From: Tianweitania aestuarii | GTDB lineage: Bacteria > Pseudomonadota > Alphaproteobacteria > Rhizobiales > Rhizobiaceae | Direction of reading: 5' to 3' | DNA: 64,000 nucleotides | Assembly: GCF_018457165.1 (NCBI RefSeq) | Contig: NZ_JAFMNX010000001.1 | Location: 1,178,001 to 1,242,000, forward strand | Shown here: positions 15,317 to 24,863 of the stretch, piece by piece | Layout of the letters: every line of letters starts with the position of its first letter | Position numbering within the stretch: the first letter of the stretch is position 1 | Position numbers and translations under genes: made by a program | The notes under the pieces: model-generated | Told to the model about the DNA's origin: nothing | What the model saw: only the letters and a program-made list of their open reading frames with translations | Databases searched by the model: none

Positions 15317-17265
15317 TTCAGCCACGGCTTTCTGTGCCGTGGCGGGAAGGCGAGTTGATAGTCGCCAGCCCGATTGTCGAAGTTGGGGTTGTAGAACGGA
15401 TCGTTGACAAGGTCGGAGCCCCACCGATCGATCATGTACTGGCATTCCGAGTGGAAGCGCTTGACCTTTTCAGGCGCAAGATCGGACCCGCGCGACACGG
15501 ATTCGAAGTGGTAGAGTTCAGCAAACGGCGTCCACAGGATGCGGTATCCTGCTTCGCGAATGCGAAGGCAAAGATCGACATCGTTGAAGGCGACCTTCAG
15601 GTCTGTTTCATTCAACCCATCGACTTGAAGATACACGTCTCTCCGAACCGCCAAGCAAGCGGCTGTCACCGCGCTGACATCGCGAACAAGCATCAGTTGC
15701 CCGAAATAACCAGTGTCGGTACGGCCTTCCAGGTGGCCGAGATGTCCGGCAATACCCGGTCCGTTGTTGAAGTATCCGGCGCCCAAGCGTACGCCTGCAT
15801 GCTGGATGCGGTTATCCGCATAATAAAGCTTCGCCCCAACAGCCCCAACGTCGCTGCGCATAGCCAGGCTGACCATCTCGCGAAGCCAGTCTTCATGCAT
15901 GACATCGATGTCATTGTTGAGGAGCAGCAGAACCTCTCCCGACGCCAACCGTGCGGCTTCGTTGTTCAATGCGGAATAGTTGAACGCGCCCTCGACCCTG
16001 ATTATGCGGACGCGTGGATCCTGCTTCAGCTCGGAAAAGAGGCCGAACGTCTCGTCTTCGATGCTCTCATTGTCGACGATGACGATCTCGAGGTTATCGT
16101 AGGCCGTACGATGAAGTAGCCCTTCGACGCATTGTTGAACGAGTTGCGCCCGATCGCGCGTGGGTATGATGACGCTGACCAATGGCTGCGGAGAAGGCAG
16201 AGGCCAGACAATGCGGTGCCATGCGCTAACATGCGGGTTAGCGATGGCCTTCGGCCCATCGGTCGTCGCAGCCAACTGGTTGTTGATGGCGTCGCGCGCC
16301 AACCCGACGCAACGCTCAAGCTGCGATTGCGAAAAGGACGTGCCGCCGTTCTCCTGGCGCCAATGGTAAAGAACTGCAGGGATGTGGTGGATCTTGTCTG
16401 GTGAACAGTGTTGCGAGTGAACAAGCCGCAGCACAAGATCGTAGTCCTGACTTCCTTCCATGCCCACAGTGAAGCCGCCAATATCCTTCACCGTGCTGAG
16501 GCGGTAGACCCCAAGATGGTTGATGACGTTTTGGCCGAGTAACTGGTCGTAGCTGTAGTCCGGCTTGAAGTAGGGCTCATAGCGGCGACCGTCTTCGTCG
16601 ATCTTATCTTCATCCGAATAGATCAATTCGGCATCTGGATGCGCATTGAGCGTCAACGCAACATGGTAAAGCGCATGTTCGGGAAGGATATCATCATGGT
16701 CCAGCAGCGCGACGAACTCGCCCGTTGCAAGCTCAAGCGCGCTGTTGCTTGCCGCGGATATGTGGCCATTGCTTTGCCTGCGAACCCACTTGATACGGGG
16801 ATCGTCTTTGGCGAAGGCTTTCAGTATCTCGACGACATGCGCAGCCGGTGACGCATCATCGGCGATGCACAGTTCCCAATTCGTATAGAGCTGCGCCTGT
16901 ACCGATCGGATCATCTGCCGGAAGGTATCAGCCGGCGTGTTGTAGGCTGGAACGACGATGGAAATCAGCGGTTTGTAGGACAAGCGCTCGATATGCCGCT
17001 GGATCTCGCTCCGATCTTCGCTAGACAGCGTGTCGTACAGCGCAATCCATCTGAGATAGCTCGCTTCTGGATGGCTTGATTGTGGATCACCGAGAGCATG
17101 ACGGACACTTTCCGCAATCCCGCTCCATCCGCCGGTGTTGTAGCGTTCCTGCAGGTACCACCAGCGTTGCTTCATCAAACCAGGCGTCGTCAGGACCCTG
17201 GCCGCTTTCGATCCCACTTTGAGAATAAGGTTGGCAGAGCGGGCGGCCTTCTTAGGAAATGACAT
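15313..17265 (-). CDS. Two-domain family 2 glycosyltransferase
   Basis: The product has 650 residues with two GT2 domains. The first starts near residue 100 (LISIVVPAYNTPADTFRQMI, with LLDHDD as the metal-binding motif). The second starts near 365 (LVSVIIPTRDRAQLVQQ, with LLLNNDIDV). Such proteins are common in O-antigen and capsule loci, where each domain adds one sugar of the repeat. It follows the exporter genes on the same strand, 119 bp away. Acceptor and donor are unknown. Confidence 0.88.
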   Translation of the reverse strand: MSFPKKAARSANLILKVGSKAARVLTTPGLMKQRWWYLQERYNTGGWSGIAESVRHALGDPQSSHPEASYLRWIALYDTLSSEDRSEIQRHIERLSYKPLISIVVPAYNTPADTFRQMIRSVQAQLYTNWELCIADDASPAAHVVEILKAFAKDDPRIKWVRRQSNGHISAASNSALELATGEFVALLDHDDILPEHALYHVALTLNAHPDAELIYSDEDKIDEDGRRYEPYFKPDYSYDQLLGQNVINHLGVYRLSTVKDIGGFTVGMEGSQDYDLVLRLVHSQHCSPDKIHHIPAVLYHWRQENGGTSFSQSQLERCVGLARDAINNQLAATTDGPKAIANPHVSAWHRIVWPLPSPQPLVSVIIPTRDRAQLVQQCVEGLLHRTAYDNLEIVIVDNESIEDETFGLFSELKQDPRVRIIRVEGAFNYSALNNEAARLASGEVLLLLNNDIDVMHEDWLREMVSLAMRSDVGAVGAKLYYADNRIQHAGVRLGAGYFNNGPGIAGHLGHLEGRTDTGYFGQLMLVRDVSAVTAACLAVRRDVYLQVDGLNETDLKVAFNDVDLCLRIREAGYRILWTPFAELYHFESVSRGSDLAPEKVKRFHSECQYMIDRWGSDLVNDPFYNPNFDNRAGDYQLAFPPRHRKPWLN

Positions 17266-17384
17266 AGCTGGCTAGAACTTTCGGCTGCTGGACTTCCTGG
17301 AAAGAACGATGCTGCATGGCTGCATCTGATCACTGAGGCGCCAAGTGCGGATTGAATTGTACGGAACGCTTCTAAGCGTCGTGA

Positions 17385-18149
17385 TCAGGCGGCAGGCGCG
17401 CTCAATGAAGCGTTGTAGGCTGCAAGGACCTCATCAAGCGGACCAATCGCGCGCTGGCGTCCATGCTCCATCCAAAGGCCGGTCGTGCACCATTGCCGCA
17501 GAAGCTCTTCCGAGTGCGAGGCCATCACGAGCAGGCCGGCTTCTCCGATAAAGCTGCGAAGCCGCTCTTTCGCGTGCTGAAGAAAAGCGGCGTCGCCGGC
17601 ACCAATGCCTTCGTCGATCAGAAGAATATCGGGCGTGATCGAGGTGGACACGGCGAAAGCCAGACGAGTGCCCATGCCTGCACTATATGTGCGCAGCGGC
17701 ATGTTCAGAAAGTCGCCGAGACCTGTGCTCAGGCCGATTTCCTGTGAGCGCCGTTCAATCCCTTTGCGGCTATATCCAAGAAGCATCCCGCGCAGGATGA
17801 TGTTTTCCCAGCCGGATGCGTCAGGGTCCATGCCGAAGCCGATGTCGAACATCGCGGCAACGTCACCCTCGACCTTCACCGACCCGCCGGTCGGCTCATA
17901 GATACCCGCCATCACCCGCAGGATGGTGGATTTGCCAGCGCCGTTATGACCGATGAGCCCGATCCGCATGCCATGATCGAGATCGAGCGACAGATCGTCG
18001 ATCGCCCGGATGGTTACCTTCTTGCTGCCGGCTGTCGGCTTGATCTGTCCGCCAGTCACAGCGGCAAGCACGTTGTTCTTCAGGGAGCGGCTGCCGACGT
18101 CCAGAATGGGAATGTCGACAGAGACGTTCTGCAAAGTGATCGAGGCCAT
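17385..18149 (-). CDS. wzt: Polysaccharide exporter ABC ATPase (Wzt/KpsT type, short form)
   Basis: The product has 254 residues from ATG at 18149. Walker A is GHNGAGKST, the signature region is TYSAGMGTRLAFAVS, and Walker B is DILLIDEGIGAGD. It has the extended N-terminal strand typical of O-antigen exporters. It lacks the C-terminal carbohydrate-binding domain that long Wzt proteins use to recognise a capped chain, so it is of the short type. It works with the permease encoded 5 bp upstream to move a lipid-linked glycan across the inner membrane. Confidence 0.88.
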   Translation of the reverse strand: MASITLQNVSVDIPILDVGSRSLKNNVLAAVTGGQIKPTAGSKKVTIRAIDDLSLDLDHGMRIGLIGHNGAGKSTILRVMAGIYEPTGGSVKVEGDVAAMFDIGFGMDPDASGWENIILRGMLLGYSRKGIERRSQEIGLSTGLGDFLNMPLRTYSAGMGTRLAFAVSTSITPDILLIDEGIGAGDAAFLQHAKERLRSFIGEAGLLVMASHSEELLRQWCTTGLWMEHGRQRAIGPLDEVLAAYNASLSAPAA

Positions 18150-18154
18150 AGGAT

Positions 18155-18967
18155 TCAAGCCCAGTATGCGATGCGCGAACGGAAACGCGAAAAGAAGGTG
18201 AGCGCCAGAATGCCCATGACAATGGTGATGCCGATGCAAACAAGCCAGTTGGTCAGCGAGCCGGTTTGGCCGAGCAGGGGGTCGCGCGCAATTTCGATGA
18301 AGTGGTAAAACGGATTGATGTTCACGAAAACAGCCCGTTCAGGGATCTGCGACGCGCTCCAGATGATCGGCGTCATGAAGAAGGCAACCTGAATGATGCT
18401 GGCAATGATCATCGGAATGTCGCGGAAGCGAGCGCAGAGCGGACCGAGGATCATCGCGCAAAACATTCCGTTCAGCGCCATCAACACAAGCGCCGGCAGA
18501 AGAAGCAGGACCTGAAAGCCGGGATTGATGCCGAACAGCACGGCAATGATGATGTAGATAATGAAATTATGCCCGAACGCGATCAGCTGCGACCAGACGA
18601 ACTGGTAGACATAAACGCTGAGCGGCAACCTGATCTGCCTGATAGAGCCTGCTGCACCCGAAAATACGCTGCAGGACGCTGTGATCGTCCCGCCGATAAA
18701 GCCCCACATGATGAAGCCGATCGCCAGAAATGGCAGATATTCGGCAATGTCCATCTTGAAGATCTGGGAATACAGGACACCGAGGCCGGCTACCATGATG
18801 CCCATCGAGAGCGTCAGCCAAAGTGGTCCGAGAACCGAACGCTGGTAATGCCGGCGCACATCGCGCCAGCCCAGAAACAGCCACAGCTCACGGTGGCGAA
18901 GCCCTTCGAGAAGATCGTTCCAAACGGTGGTCAGGCGACCTTTTGCGGCATCTGCCGCATTGATCAT
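18155..18967 (-). CDS. wzm: Polysaccharide exporter ABC permease (Wzm/KpsM type)
   Basis: The product has about 270 residues from ATG at 18967; a start further upstream is possible in the open frame. It belongs to the ABC-2 family: a cytoplasmic N-terminal helix with LFLGWRDVRRHYQRSVLGPLW, then six membrane segments (for example LSMGIMVAGLGVLYSQIF and FIIYIIIAVLFGI) and NPFYHFIEIARDPLLG near the end. It forms the channel for the Wzt-type ATPase encoded directly downstream. The same-strand rmlA lies just upstream. Confidence 0.88.
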   Translation of the reverse strand: MINAADAAKGRLTTVWNDLLEGLRHRELWLFLGWRDVRRHYQRSVLGPLWLTLSMGIMVAGLGVLYSQIFKMDIAEYLPFLAIGFIMWGFIGGTITASCSVFSGAAGSIRQIRLPLSVYVYQFVWSQLIAFGHNFIIYIIIAVLFGINPGFQVLLLLPALVLMALNGMFCAMILGPLCARFRDIPMIIASIIQVAFFMTPIIWSASQIPERAVFVNINPFYHFIEIARDPLLGQTGSLTNWLVCIGITIVMGILALTFFSRFRSRIAYWA

Positions 18968-19067
18968 CAACACGCGCTGCGAGGAAGAAGCAGGCAAAGG
19001 TCGTCCTTTTTGTGGATGGAGCCGCGACGCAGCTGCAGATGCTTGGAGTTGCCAGTTCGCTCTGCCG

Positions 19068-19940
19068 TTATACGGGCTGCTGGGCAAGTCGCTGCAGATA
19101 CTTCCCATAATTGCTCTTGCCTAGAGCATTACCGAGTTCAGTCAGCTGGGCTGCGTCGATAAAGCCGAGATTGAACGCGATCTCCTCGGGGCAGGCGATC
19201 TTGAAGCCCTGGCGATGTTCGAGCGTGCGCACGAACTCGGCCGCTTCGAGCAGCGAGTCGGGCGTGCCGGTGTCCAGCCACGCAAAGCCGCGTCCCATAG
19301 TCTGAACGTTGAGGCTACCTTCTTCCAGATAGACGCGGTTCAGATCGGTGATCTCGAGCTCGCCACGAGGGGAGGGCTTCAAGGCACGGGCGAACTGCGA
19401 AGCCCGGCCATCATAGAAATAAAGGCCCGTGACCGCCCAGTTTGATTTCGGCTGAAGCGGCTTCTCTTCGATCGACATGGCGCGTCCGGTTTTGTCGAAC
19501 GCGACCACGCCGTAGCGTTCCGGATCCTGCACATGGTAAGCGAAGACCGACGCACCTTGCTCCTGGCCAGCCGCGCCCTTGAGCAACTCGGGAAGACCGT
19601 GCCCGTAAAAGAGATTGTCTCCCAAGATAAGGGCAGACGCTTCACCGTTCACGAACTCCTCGCCGATCAGATATGCCTGTGCCAGGCCGTCCGGGCTCGG
19701 CTGTTCGGCATAGGAGAAGCTCACGCCCCACTGCGAGCCGGACCCCAGGAGAGCTTTGAAGCGCGGAAGATCGTGTGGCGTGGAAATGATCAGGATATCG
19801 CGAATGCCGGCCAACATCAGGGTCGACAAGGGATAATAGATCATCGGCTTGTCGTAGACGGGCAGCAATTGCTTGGACGCAACCAAGGTCATCGGGTGCA
19901 ACCGCGTTCCGCTGCCGCCAGCAAGGATAATGCCCTTCAT
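19068..19940 (-). CDS. rmlA: Glucose-1-phosphate thymidylyltransferase
   Basis: The product has 290 residues, the family's usual length. The start [18 protein letters not shown] carries the nucleotide-binding GXGTRL loop. [20 protein letters not shown] and ILGDNLFYG (metal site) follow, with [21 protein letters not shown] near 165. It makes dTDP-glucose from glucose-1-phosphate and dTTP, the first step to dTDP-rhamnose. The other rml genes are not in this window. It fits the neighbouring rhamnosyltransferase-like gene. Confidence 0.93.
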   Translation of the reverse strand: MKGIILAGGSGTRLHPMTLVASKQLLPVYDKPMIYYPLSTLMLAGIRDILIISTPHDLPRFKALLGSGSQWGVSFSYAEQPSPDGLAQAYLIGEEFVNGEASALILGDNLFYGHGLPELLKGAAGQEQGASVFAYHVQDPERYGVVAFDKTGRAMSIEEKPLQPKSNWAVTGLYFYDGRASQFARALKPSPRGELEITDLNRVYLEEGSLNVQTMGRGFAWLDTGTPDSLLEAAEFVRTLEHRQGFKIACPEEIAFNLGFIDAAQLTELGNALGKSNYGKYLQRLAQQPV

Positions 19941-20159
19941 GATACCTGCTCGTCCTAATGTCACTCTACTGTGGGCGCTCATATCGGCGGCATGTGCATA
20001 AAACCAGAGGAAATCGCAGAACAGCGACGTTCCGACCAATGGAAGGTGCTTCACTTTGTGTTAAGAAGCCGCCGCTTTGTTCATAACCTTTGCTATGCCG
20101 CCGCCAGCTGCGGGCGGATCGAACCGAGCCGCTTTACCTCCATCGAGGCCGACCGTTCA

Positions 20160-21107
20160 TTGACGTTTCCATCGAACAAGCAAGCCCTTGATGAAGGCGT
20201 ATCATTGACGCCGCAGAGGATCGTCAGCGTTCTCGTGACCTTCAATCCGAACGTGGATGAGCTTGCCGGCGTGTTCGATGCGTTGATGCCGCAGGTCAGG
20301 CAGCTGATCGTCGTGGATAACGGGTCTGTAAACGCACAAGCGATTGGCGCGCTGGTGAAAAGTTTTGGCGCCTCTTGGATCGCGCTTGGCGACAACAAGG
20401 GATTGGCCGAAGCGCAGAATATCGGCCTGCAAGAAGCCCTGGACTCTGGAGCGGCGGGGATTCTGCTGATGGATCAGGACACGGTGCTTCATCCTGATGT
20501 TGTCTCTTCCCTGGTTAATCTGCACAACCGTCTTCAAGCGGAAGGCATTCCGGTCGGCTCGGTTGGCAATGCGTTCCGCGATACGCATGACGGAAAGATT
20601 GCCGCTGTGTGGCGCGCGAAGGGATGGCGTGTCGTTCGAACAGCCGTTGACGCCAACGATCCCAACGAGATTGAGGCAGACTTCGTGATCGCATCCGGCT
20701 CGCTTCTTCCTGCCCCGGTGTTGCACGATGTCGGTTTAATGGATGCGCCGCTGTTTATCGATCTTGTGGACCTCGAATGGGGCTTTCGCGCATCGGCGCG
20801 TGGCTACCGGCACTTCCAGAGTGCGCAGGTCGTCATGGACCACACGATCGGTGCGGGGCGGGTAAAGGTTGCAGGACGCACGATCTCCCTTCATGCGCCG
20901 ATCCGCAATTACTACTGGGTGCGCAACGCGCTGCTGTTGGCCAAGCGCTCCTACATCAAACCGGGCTGGCGCCTGTTCTTTAGCTATCGTGCCGTGGTGT
21001 ACCTTGCAGCCTACACCCTGAAGGGCGACGCCAAATCGAAGCGGCTGAAGCTGATGCTGACTGGCTTGTGGGATGGTCTGCGGGGACGAGCCGGTGCTCA
21101 TCGATAG
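20160..21107 (+). CDS. Family 2 glycosyltransferase, rhamnosyltransferase-like
   Basis: The product has about 315 residues from a TTG near 20160. The frame is open to 19971, but the extra N-terminus does not look like protein and the usual GT2 start is VSVLVTFNPNVDELAGVF. The donor site contains IVVDNGS, and the metal-binding motif is LMDQDTVL. IDLVDLEWGFRASARGY matches rhamnosyltransferases of the RfbF group. It probably uses dTDP-rhamnose, in keeping with the divergent rmlA. The start site is uncertain. Confidence 0.8.
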   Translation: MTFPSNKQALDEGVSLTPQRIVSVLVTFNPNVDELAGVFDALMPQVRQLIVVDNGSVNAQAIGALVKSFGASWIALGDNKGLAEAQNIGLQEALDSGAAGILLMDQDTVLHPDVVSSLVNLHNRLQAEGIPVGSVGNAFRDTHDGKIAAVWRAKGWRVVRTAVDANDPNEIEADFVIASGSLLPAPVLHDVGLMDAPLFIDLVDLEWGFRASARGYRHFQSAQVVMDHTIGAGRVKVAGRTISLHAPIRNYYWVRNALLLAKRSYIKPGWRLFFSYRAVVYLAAYTLKGDAKSKRLKLMLTGLWDGLRGRAGAHR

Positions 21108-21143
21108 CGGATCGATATCAACTATCCGAGCGATCCAGGATCC

Positions 21144-22643
21144 ATGCCATTGAATGCACATGAGACGAACAGCGCAGGCAGGGCCTTGCTGTCCCCCATA
21201 CGCGCTTTCGCGTGGCTCCTGCCTCTTATCGTGATCGCTTCTTTTGGCGCGCTTGTCCCGTTGGGAACTTGGCACATGGACGAGTATCTGACGCTCAGGG
21301 AGCTGGATTCCGGCGGTGTCAGCTTCCTGCTCACGCGCATCACCGAATGGAGCTACCGGCCGTTTTCGGAAGGCTTGGTGTTCCTTTACAGTCTCGCGGT
21401 GGCATCTTCGGGCAGCCAGTTGATCACCCACTTTCTCGGAGGATTATGGCTGATCCTCCTCTTGCTCCTTTGCCTGCCTGTGCTGCTGTTTCGTTCCGAA
21501 ACGGGTTTGGGCAACAAGGGCGCGGCCCTGATGCTGGTTCTGACGGTGATGGTGCTGTTTCTCGGCAGCAGGGCAGTCGCGGAGGTCTTCTACTGGCCGC
21601 AGGGTTCCGCAGCCTATCTTCCAGCTCTGGCTTGTCTCGGCTTCGTAACCTTCAGCCTCGCTCTCAGCGGTCGATCCGGCTTCGGAGAAGTTCTGGCGCT
21701 CACTTTGATGCTCGCAGTTTTGGCTTTGTCGACCGAAGTCGGGGCCATGATTTCCGCGTGCTTCGTTGGCGCGTTTTTGGTTCTGGCTGTTCTTGACCGG
21801 TGGAAAACGAAAGAGCGCGGGGTTCTCGCATCATCGGATTTCCTCCTGATCATCGTGCTCCTCGCAGCACTTCCTGTCTTCTACTTCGTTTTAAATGGAC
21901 GAATGTCCGGAAGCGGCGAAGTGTTCGGTAATCCCGAGATCGCCAAGAATATCGGCCGCAGTCTCTGGGAGGCTTTGAAGAAGTTTCCGACGGATGGTCT
22001 CGGTCTGCGCTATACGCCTGATCGACCTGTCTGGTTCTTCGCCACCCTCCTTGCCAAGGTCTTGCTGTTCGCCGGCGCACTCGGCCTTTTCCGGCAGCTG
22101 AATGTCTCCGGTGCCGCGCGGTCACAAAGACAGGTCGTAAGCCTGTTCGCATGGCTGGCTGCGCTGATGGCAGGGAGCTTGTTCTCTCTTGTCGCTGCCT
22201 TCTACCAGTTTGGCGTGGTGTGCTGTGAGCGCCATCAGACGACTCGAGACTGCCTTGCAGTTCTGGCGATCGTGGTTGTCGCTCGCATCGTGGCGATGAT
22301 CTTGCCCGGCAACGGGGGACATCGAAGTCGTATCTCGCCTGTTGCTCTGCTTGCGGGCGCCACTCTTCTGGTTGCTTTCGCAAACGCACCTGCCTTGCTG
22401 CATGATTACAAAAGCTACAGCCGGGCCTGGAATGCGCGCAACGAGACCTGGATGGACGGCAGATCGGATGAAGCTTTCATGATCTTCAGGCAGCCGCCGA
22501 TCTTGCGGATTGCCGGTGGTCAGAACTGGGAGGTCGGCCAGTACGAACGCCAGGAAGAGCCTACGCTCACGATCCGCGTCATCATGGATTATTTTGGCAA
22601 GACCCGGATGGACATGCGTCCGGTCGGCGAGCCTTCGCGCTGA
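21144..22643 (+). CDS. Polytopic membrane protein, GT-C-like
   Basis: The product has 499 residues with about ten to eleven hydrophobic segments. In the first periplasmic loop WHMDEYLTLREL places acidic residues where GT-C glycosyltransferases carry their catalytic Asp/Glu. The C-terminal 90 residues are soluble. The gene is 36 bp after the rhamnosyltransferase and on the same strand. It may transfer a sugar from a polyprenyl carrier or ligate or modify the exported glycan. I do not recognise a precise family. Confidence 0.65.
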   Translation: MPLNAHETNSAGRALLSPIRAFAWLLPLIVIASFGALVPLGTWHMDEYLTLRELDSGGVSFLLTRITEWSYRPFSEGLVFLYSLAVASSGSQLITHFLGGLWLILLLLLCLPVLLFRSETGLGNKGAALMLVLTVMVLFLGSRAVAEVFYWPQGSAAYLPALACLGFVTFSLALSGRSGFGEVLALTLMLAVLALSTEVGAMISACFVGAFLVLAVLDRWKTKERGVLASSDFLLIIVLLAALPVFYFVLNGRMSGSGEVFGNPEIAKNIGRSLWEALKKFPTDGLGLRYTPDRPVWFFATLLAKVLLFAGALGLFRQLNVSGAARSQRQVVSLFAWLAALMAGSLFSLVAAFYQFGVVCCERHQTTRDCLAVLAIVVVARIVAMILPGNGGHRSRISPVALLAGATLLVAFANAPALLHDYKSYSRAWNARNETWMDGRSDEAFMIFRQPPILRIAGGQNWEVGQYERQEEPTLTIRVIMDYFGKTRMDMRPVGEPSR

Positions 22644-22751
22644 TCTCAGGAAGCCACCATCGGCTGTTTCGATGGGGCGGAGCAGGCGGCTCACCGCGTC
22701 ATAGCGAACACTGTGAGTTGATCGTTTTTCATTAGAAACACGATTCGACTC

Positions 22752-22762
22752 AGCGTTTCGCT
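22752..22762. promoter_or_regulatory. Weak candidate operator upstream of the LacI-type gene
   Basis: AGCGTTTCGCT is an 11-bp inverted repeat 20 bp before the regulator start codon. LacI-family proteins bind short palindromes, but this one is brief and could occur by chance. Confidence 0.25.
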
Positions 22763-22781
22763 AGTGGTAGCACGTGACACC

Positions 22782-23783
22782 ATGTCGGATGCCCGCCCCA
22801 TCTCCATGCAGAACATCGCTGACGCCGTCGGCGTGTCGCGCGCGACCGTCGCCAATGCGTTGAGCGGGCGAGGGCGGGTGTCTGCGGATGTGGCAGAGCG
22901 CGTGCGGGCGGCCGCCAGGGCGATGAACTACGTTCCGTCGCATGCCGGACGCGCACTCCGAACGGGCCGCAGTACGCTTCTCGGGCTCGTGGTCCCCGAC
23001 TTCTCCATGCCGCTTTTCCCCGACTTCGTGCGCGCCTTCGAGCGGGCAGCGCAGGCTCAAGGGATGGCGCTGCTGGTTGGCGATTCCATGAGCGATCCAG
23101 CCATGCAGACGAAGCGCGTTCAGGATTTCCTCGGGCGCGGCATCGAGGCGGCGATCGTCATTCCGCTGCGCGGCGAACCTTTCGATCCCGATGCGTTTCC
23201 GCTTCCCGTGGTGATTGTCGACAGCGACGCCAATCCGGCCAATGTCAGTTCCTCCGATCATCGGCAAGGCGGCCGGCTGGCTGCCCGGCATCTGGTGGAG
23301 CTCGGCCATCGCAAGGTGCAGATCCTGCGTTCGGCGGCACAATCTTACGTCTCGCAGGACCGTGTCGCCGGTATGCGCGAGGTGTTTGACGATGCCGGCA
23401 CTCAGTATGACGAAGCCGGCCTGCGGCCGGATTTCGACAGCGGGCGCGACTTCGCGCTTCAATGGGAAATGAACGACACCACCGCTGTTTGCGCCGCCTA
23501 TGATGCCATCGCGGTGGGCGTGATGTCCGGCCTGACAGAGCGCGGTGTCCGCGTGCCTGATGACCTGTCCGTGACCGGTTTCGACGATCTGATCTGGGGT
23601 CGGATCGTCAATCCGCCGCTGACCACGATCCATCAGGACCTTTCGTCCATTGCCGATCACGCGCTGGCTGTCGCCACAGGCCGTGCGGAAGGTTCCCTTC
23701 TTTCACCCATGACGCTCGTGACCCGTTCGTCCACCGCCGTTCCCCGCTTCTCTTCCTTCTTCCAGACAAGGAAAATTGCATGA
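22782..23783 (+). CDS. LacI-family transcriptional regulator of a purine salvage operon
   Basis: The product has 333 residues from ATG at 22782 (a GTG at 22764 is in frame). The N-terminal LacI helix-turn-helix reads MQNIADAVGVSRATVANALSG, followed by the hinge NYVPSHAGRALRTGRS. Residues of about 65-330 form the periplasmic-binding-like effector domain (LGLVVPDFSMPLFPDFVRAF ... SVTGFDDLIWGRIVNPPLTT). The stop overlaps the binding-protein gene by four bases (ATGA), so the regulator is the first gene of the operon it presumably controls. The effector is likely a purine or nucleoside, inferred from the operon. Confidence 0.9.
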   Translation: MSDARPISMQNIADAVGVSRATVANALSGRGRVSADVAERVRAAARAMNYVPSHAGRALRTGRSTLLGLVVPDFSMPLFPDFVRAFERAAQAQGMALLVGDSMSDPAMQTKRVQDFLGRGIEAAIVIPLRGEPFDPDAFPLPVVIVDSDANPANVSSSDHRQGGRLAARHLVELGHRKVQILRSAAQSYVSQDRVAGMREVFDDAGTQYDEAGLRPDFDSGRDFALQWEMNDTTAVCAAYDAIAVGVMSGLTERGVRVPDDLSVTGFDDLIWGRIVNPPLTTIHQDLSSIADHALAVATGRAEGSLLSPMTLVTRSSTAVPRFSSFFQTRKIA

Positions 23784-24808
23784 CCGCCCGCATCCTTCTG
23801 GCCTTCAGCGCCCTCAGCCTCGTGCTTGGTGCCAACACCGCCTCGGCGCAGGACAAGACGCTCACCATCTCCGTTTATGGCATTGCGCAGGACGCTTATA
23901 AGGCAGCGCTCTATGATCCGTTCGAGGCCAAGTGCGGCTGCAAGATCGTGGTGGAATCCGGCACGGCGTCGGAGCGTCTGGCGAAGCTCGAAGTCAATGC
24001 CGCAGCACCCACCGTCGATGTGATCGCCTTCTCCGACGCCAACGCGCTGGAAGCCGCAAATAAGGACCTGCTCGCGCCTATCGATACCGCGAAGGTGCCG
24101 AACCTCGGCGAGATCTACGACTTCGCCAAGGATCCGCTCGGAAACGGCATGGGCGTTGGCTACACCTTCTACGGCACGTCGATCGTGTATCGCTCCGACC
24201 TCGTGAAGATCGACAGCTGGCTCGACCTGTTCAAGCCGGAACTGGCCGGCCAGATCGCTCTGCCGAACATCACCGGCACGCAAGGGCCGATCACGCTGTT
24301 CATGTTGCAGAAGGCGATTGGCAAGGAGGATCCGACCTTCAGCGATGCCATCGACCTCGTTGCCGAGCATAAGGATGACGTCGTCACCTTCTACAACAGC
24401 GGTTCGCAGCTGATCCAGCTTCTGCAGCAGGAAGAGGTGGTCGCCTCCGTCACCGGCCGCTTCACCTGGCCGAGCCTCATGAAGCTTGGAATGCCGGTTG
24501 CCTGGGCAACGCCGAAGGAAGGCCAGACCGGCGGCATGAACGTGCTGTCGATCGTGAAGGGTGCCAAAGACCCGGAACTGGCGCAGCAGTTCATCGACTA
24601 CTGGTTGTCGGCCGAAGTGCAGCAGAAGCTCGCCGATGGTCTCGTGGACAGCCCGGTCAACACAAAGGTCACGCTGCCGGACGACAAGGCCGAGATGCTG
24701 ACCTATGGCGCGGACTCGGCTGAGAGCATCAACTTCCTGCCGCCCGCGCAGCAGCTCGAGAACCGCGATGCCTGGCTCCAGAACTGGAACAGCAAGGTCG
24801 CCAACTAA
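23780..24808 (+). CDS. ABC transporter substrate-binding protein (extracellular family 1, PotD/ThiB-like)
   Basis: The product has 342 residues. A signal peptide of about 23 residues ends ANTASA before QDKTLTISVYG. The mature protein is a two-lobed type II binding fold with GVGYTFYGTSIVYRSDLVKIDSWLDLFKPELAGQIALP, close to spermidine, thiamine and iron(III) binding proteins. The genes downstream (nucleoside hydrolase, adenine deaminase) suggest that it binds a purine nucleoside or base, although this binding-protein class is better known for polyamines. The ligand is inference. Confidence 0.85.
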   Translation: MTARILLAFSALSLVLGANTASAQDKTLTISVYGIAQDAYKAALYDPFEAKCGCKIVVESGTASERLAKLEVNAAAPTVDVIAFSDANALEAANKDLLAPIDTAKVPNLGEIYDFAKDPLGNGMGVGYTFYGTSIVYRSDLVKIDSWLDLFKPELAGQIALPNITGTQGPITLFMLQKAIGKEDPTFSDAIDLVAEHKDDVVTFYNSGSQLIQLLQQEEVVASVTGRFTWPSLMKLGMPVAWATPKEGQTGGMNVLSIVKGAKDPELAQQFIDYWLSAEVQQKLADGLVDSPVNTKVTLPDDKAEMLTYGADSAESINFLPPAQQLENRDAWLQNWNSKVAN

Positions 24809-24863
24809 CCACTCGTACTTGGCTTGAAGGGCGGCCGCTCGCCGGCCGTCCGGAGATCATCCC

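Noticed and set aside
15334-16119. A 261-codon rightward frame inside the GT2 gene
   Set aside because: It is antisense to the two-domain glycosyltransferase, which has clear catalytic motifs.
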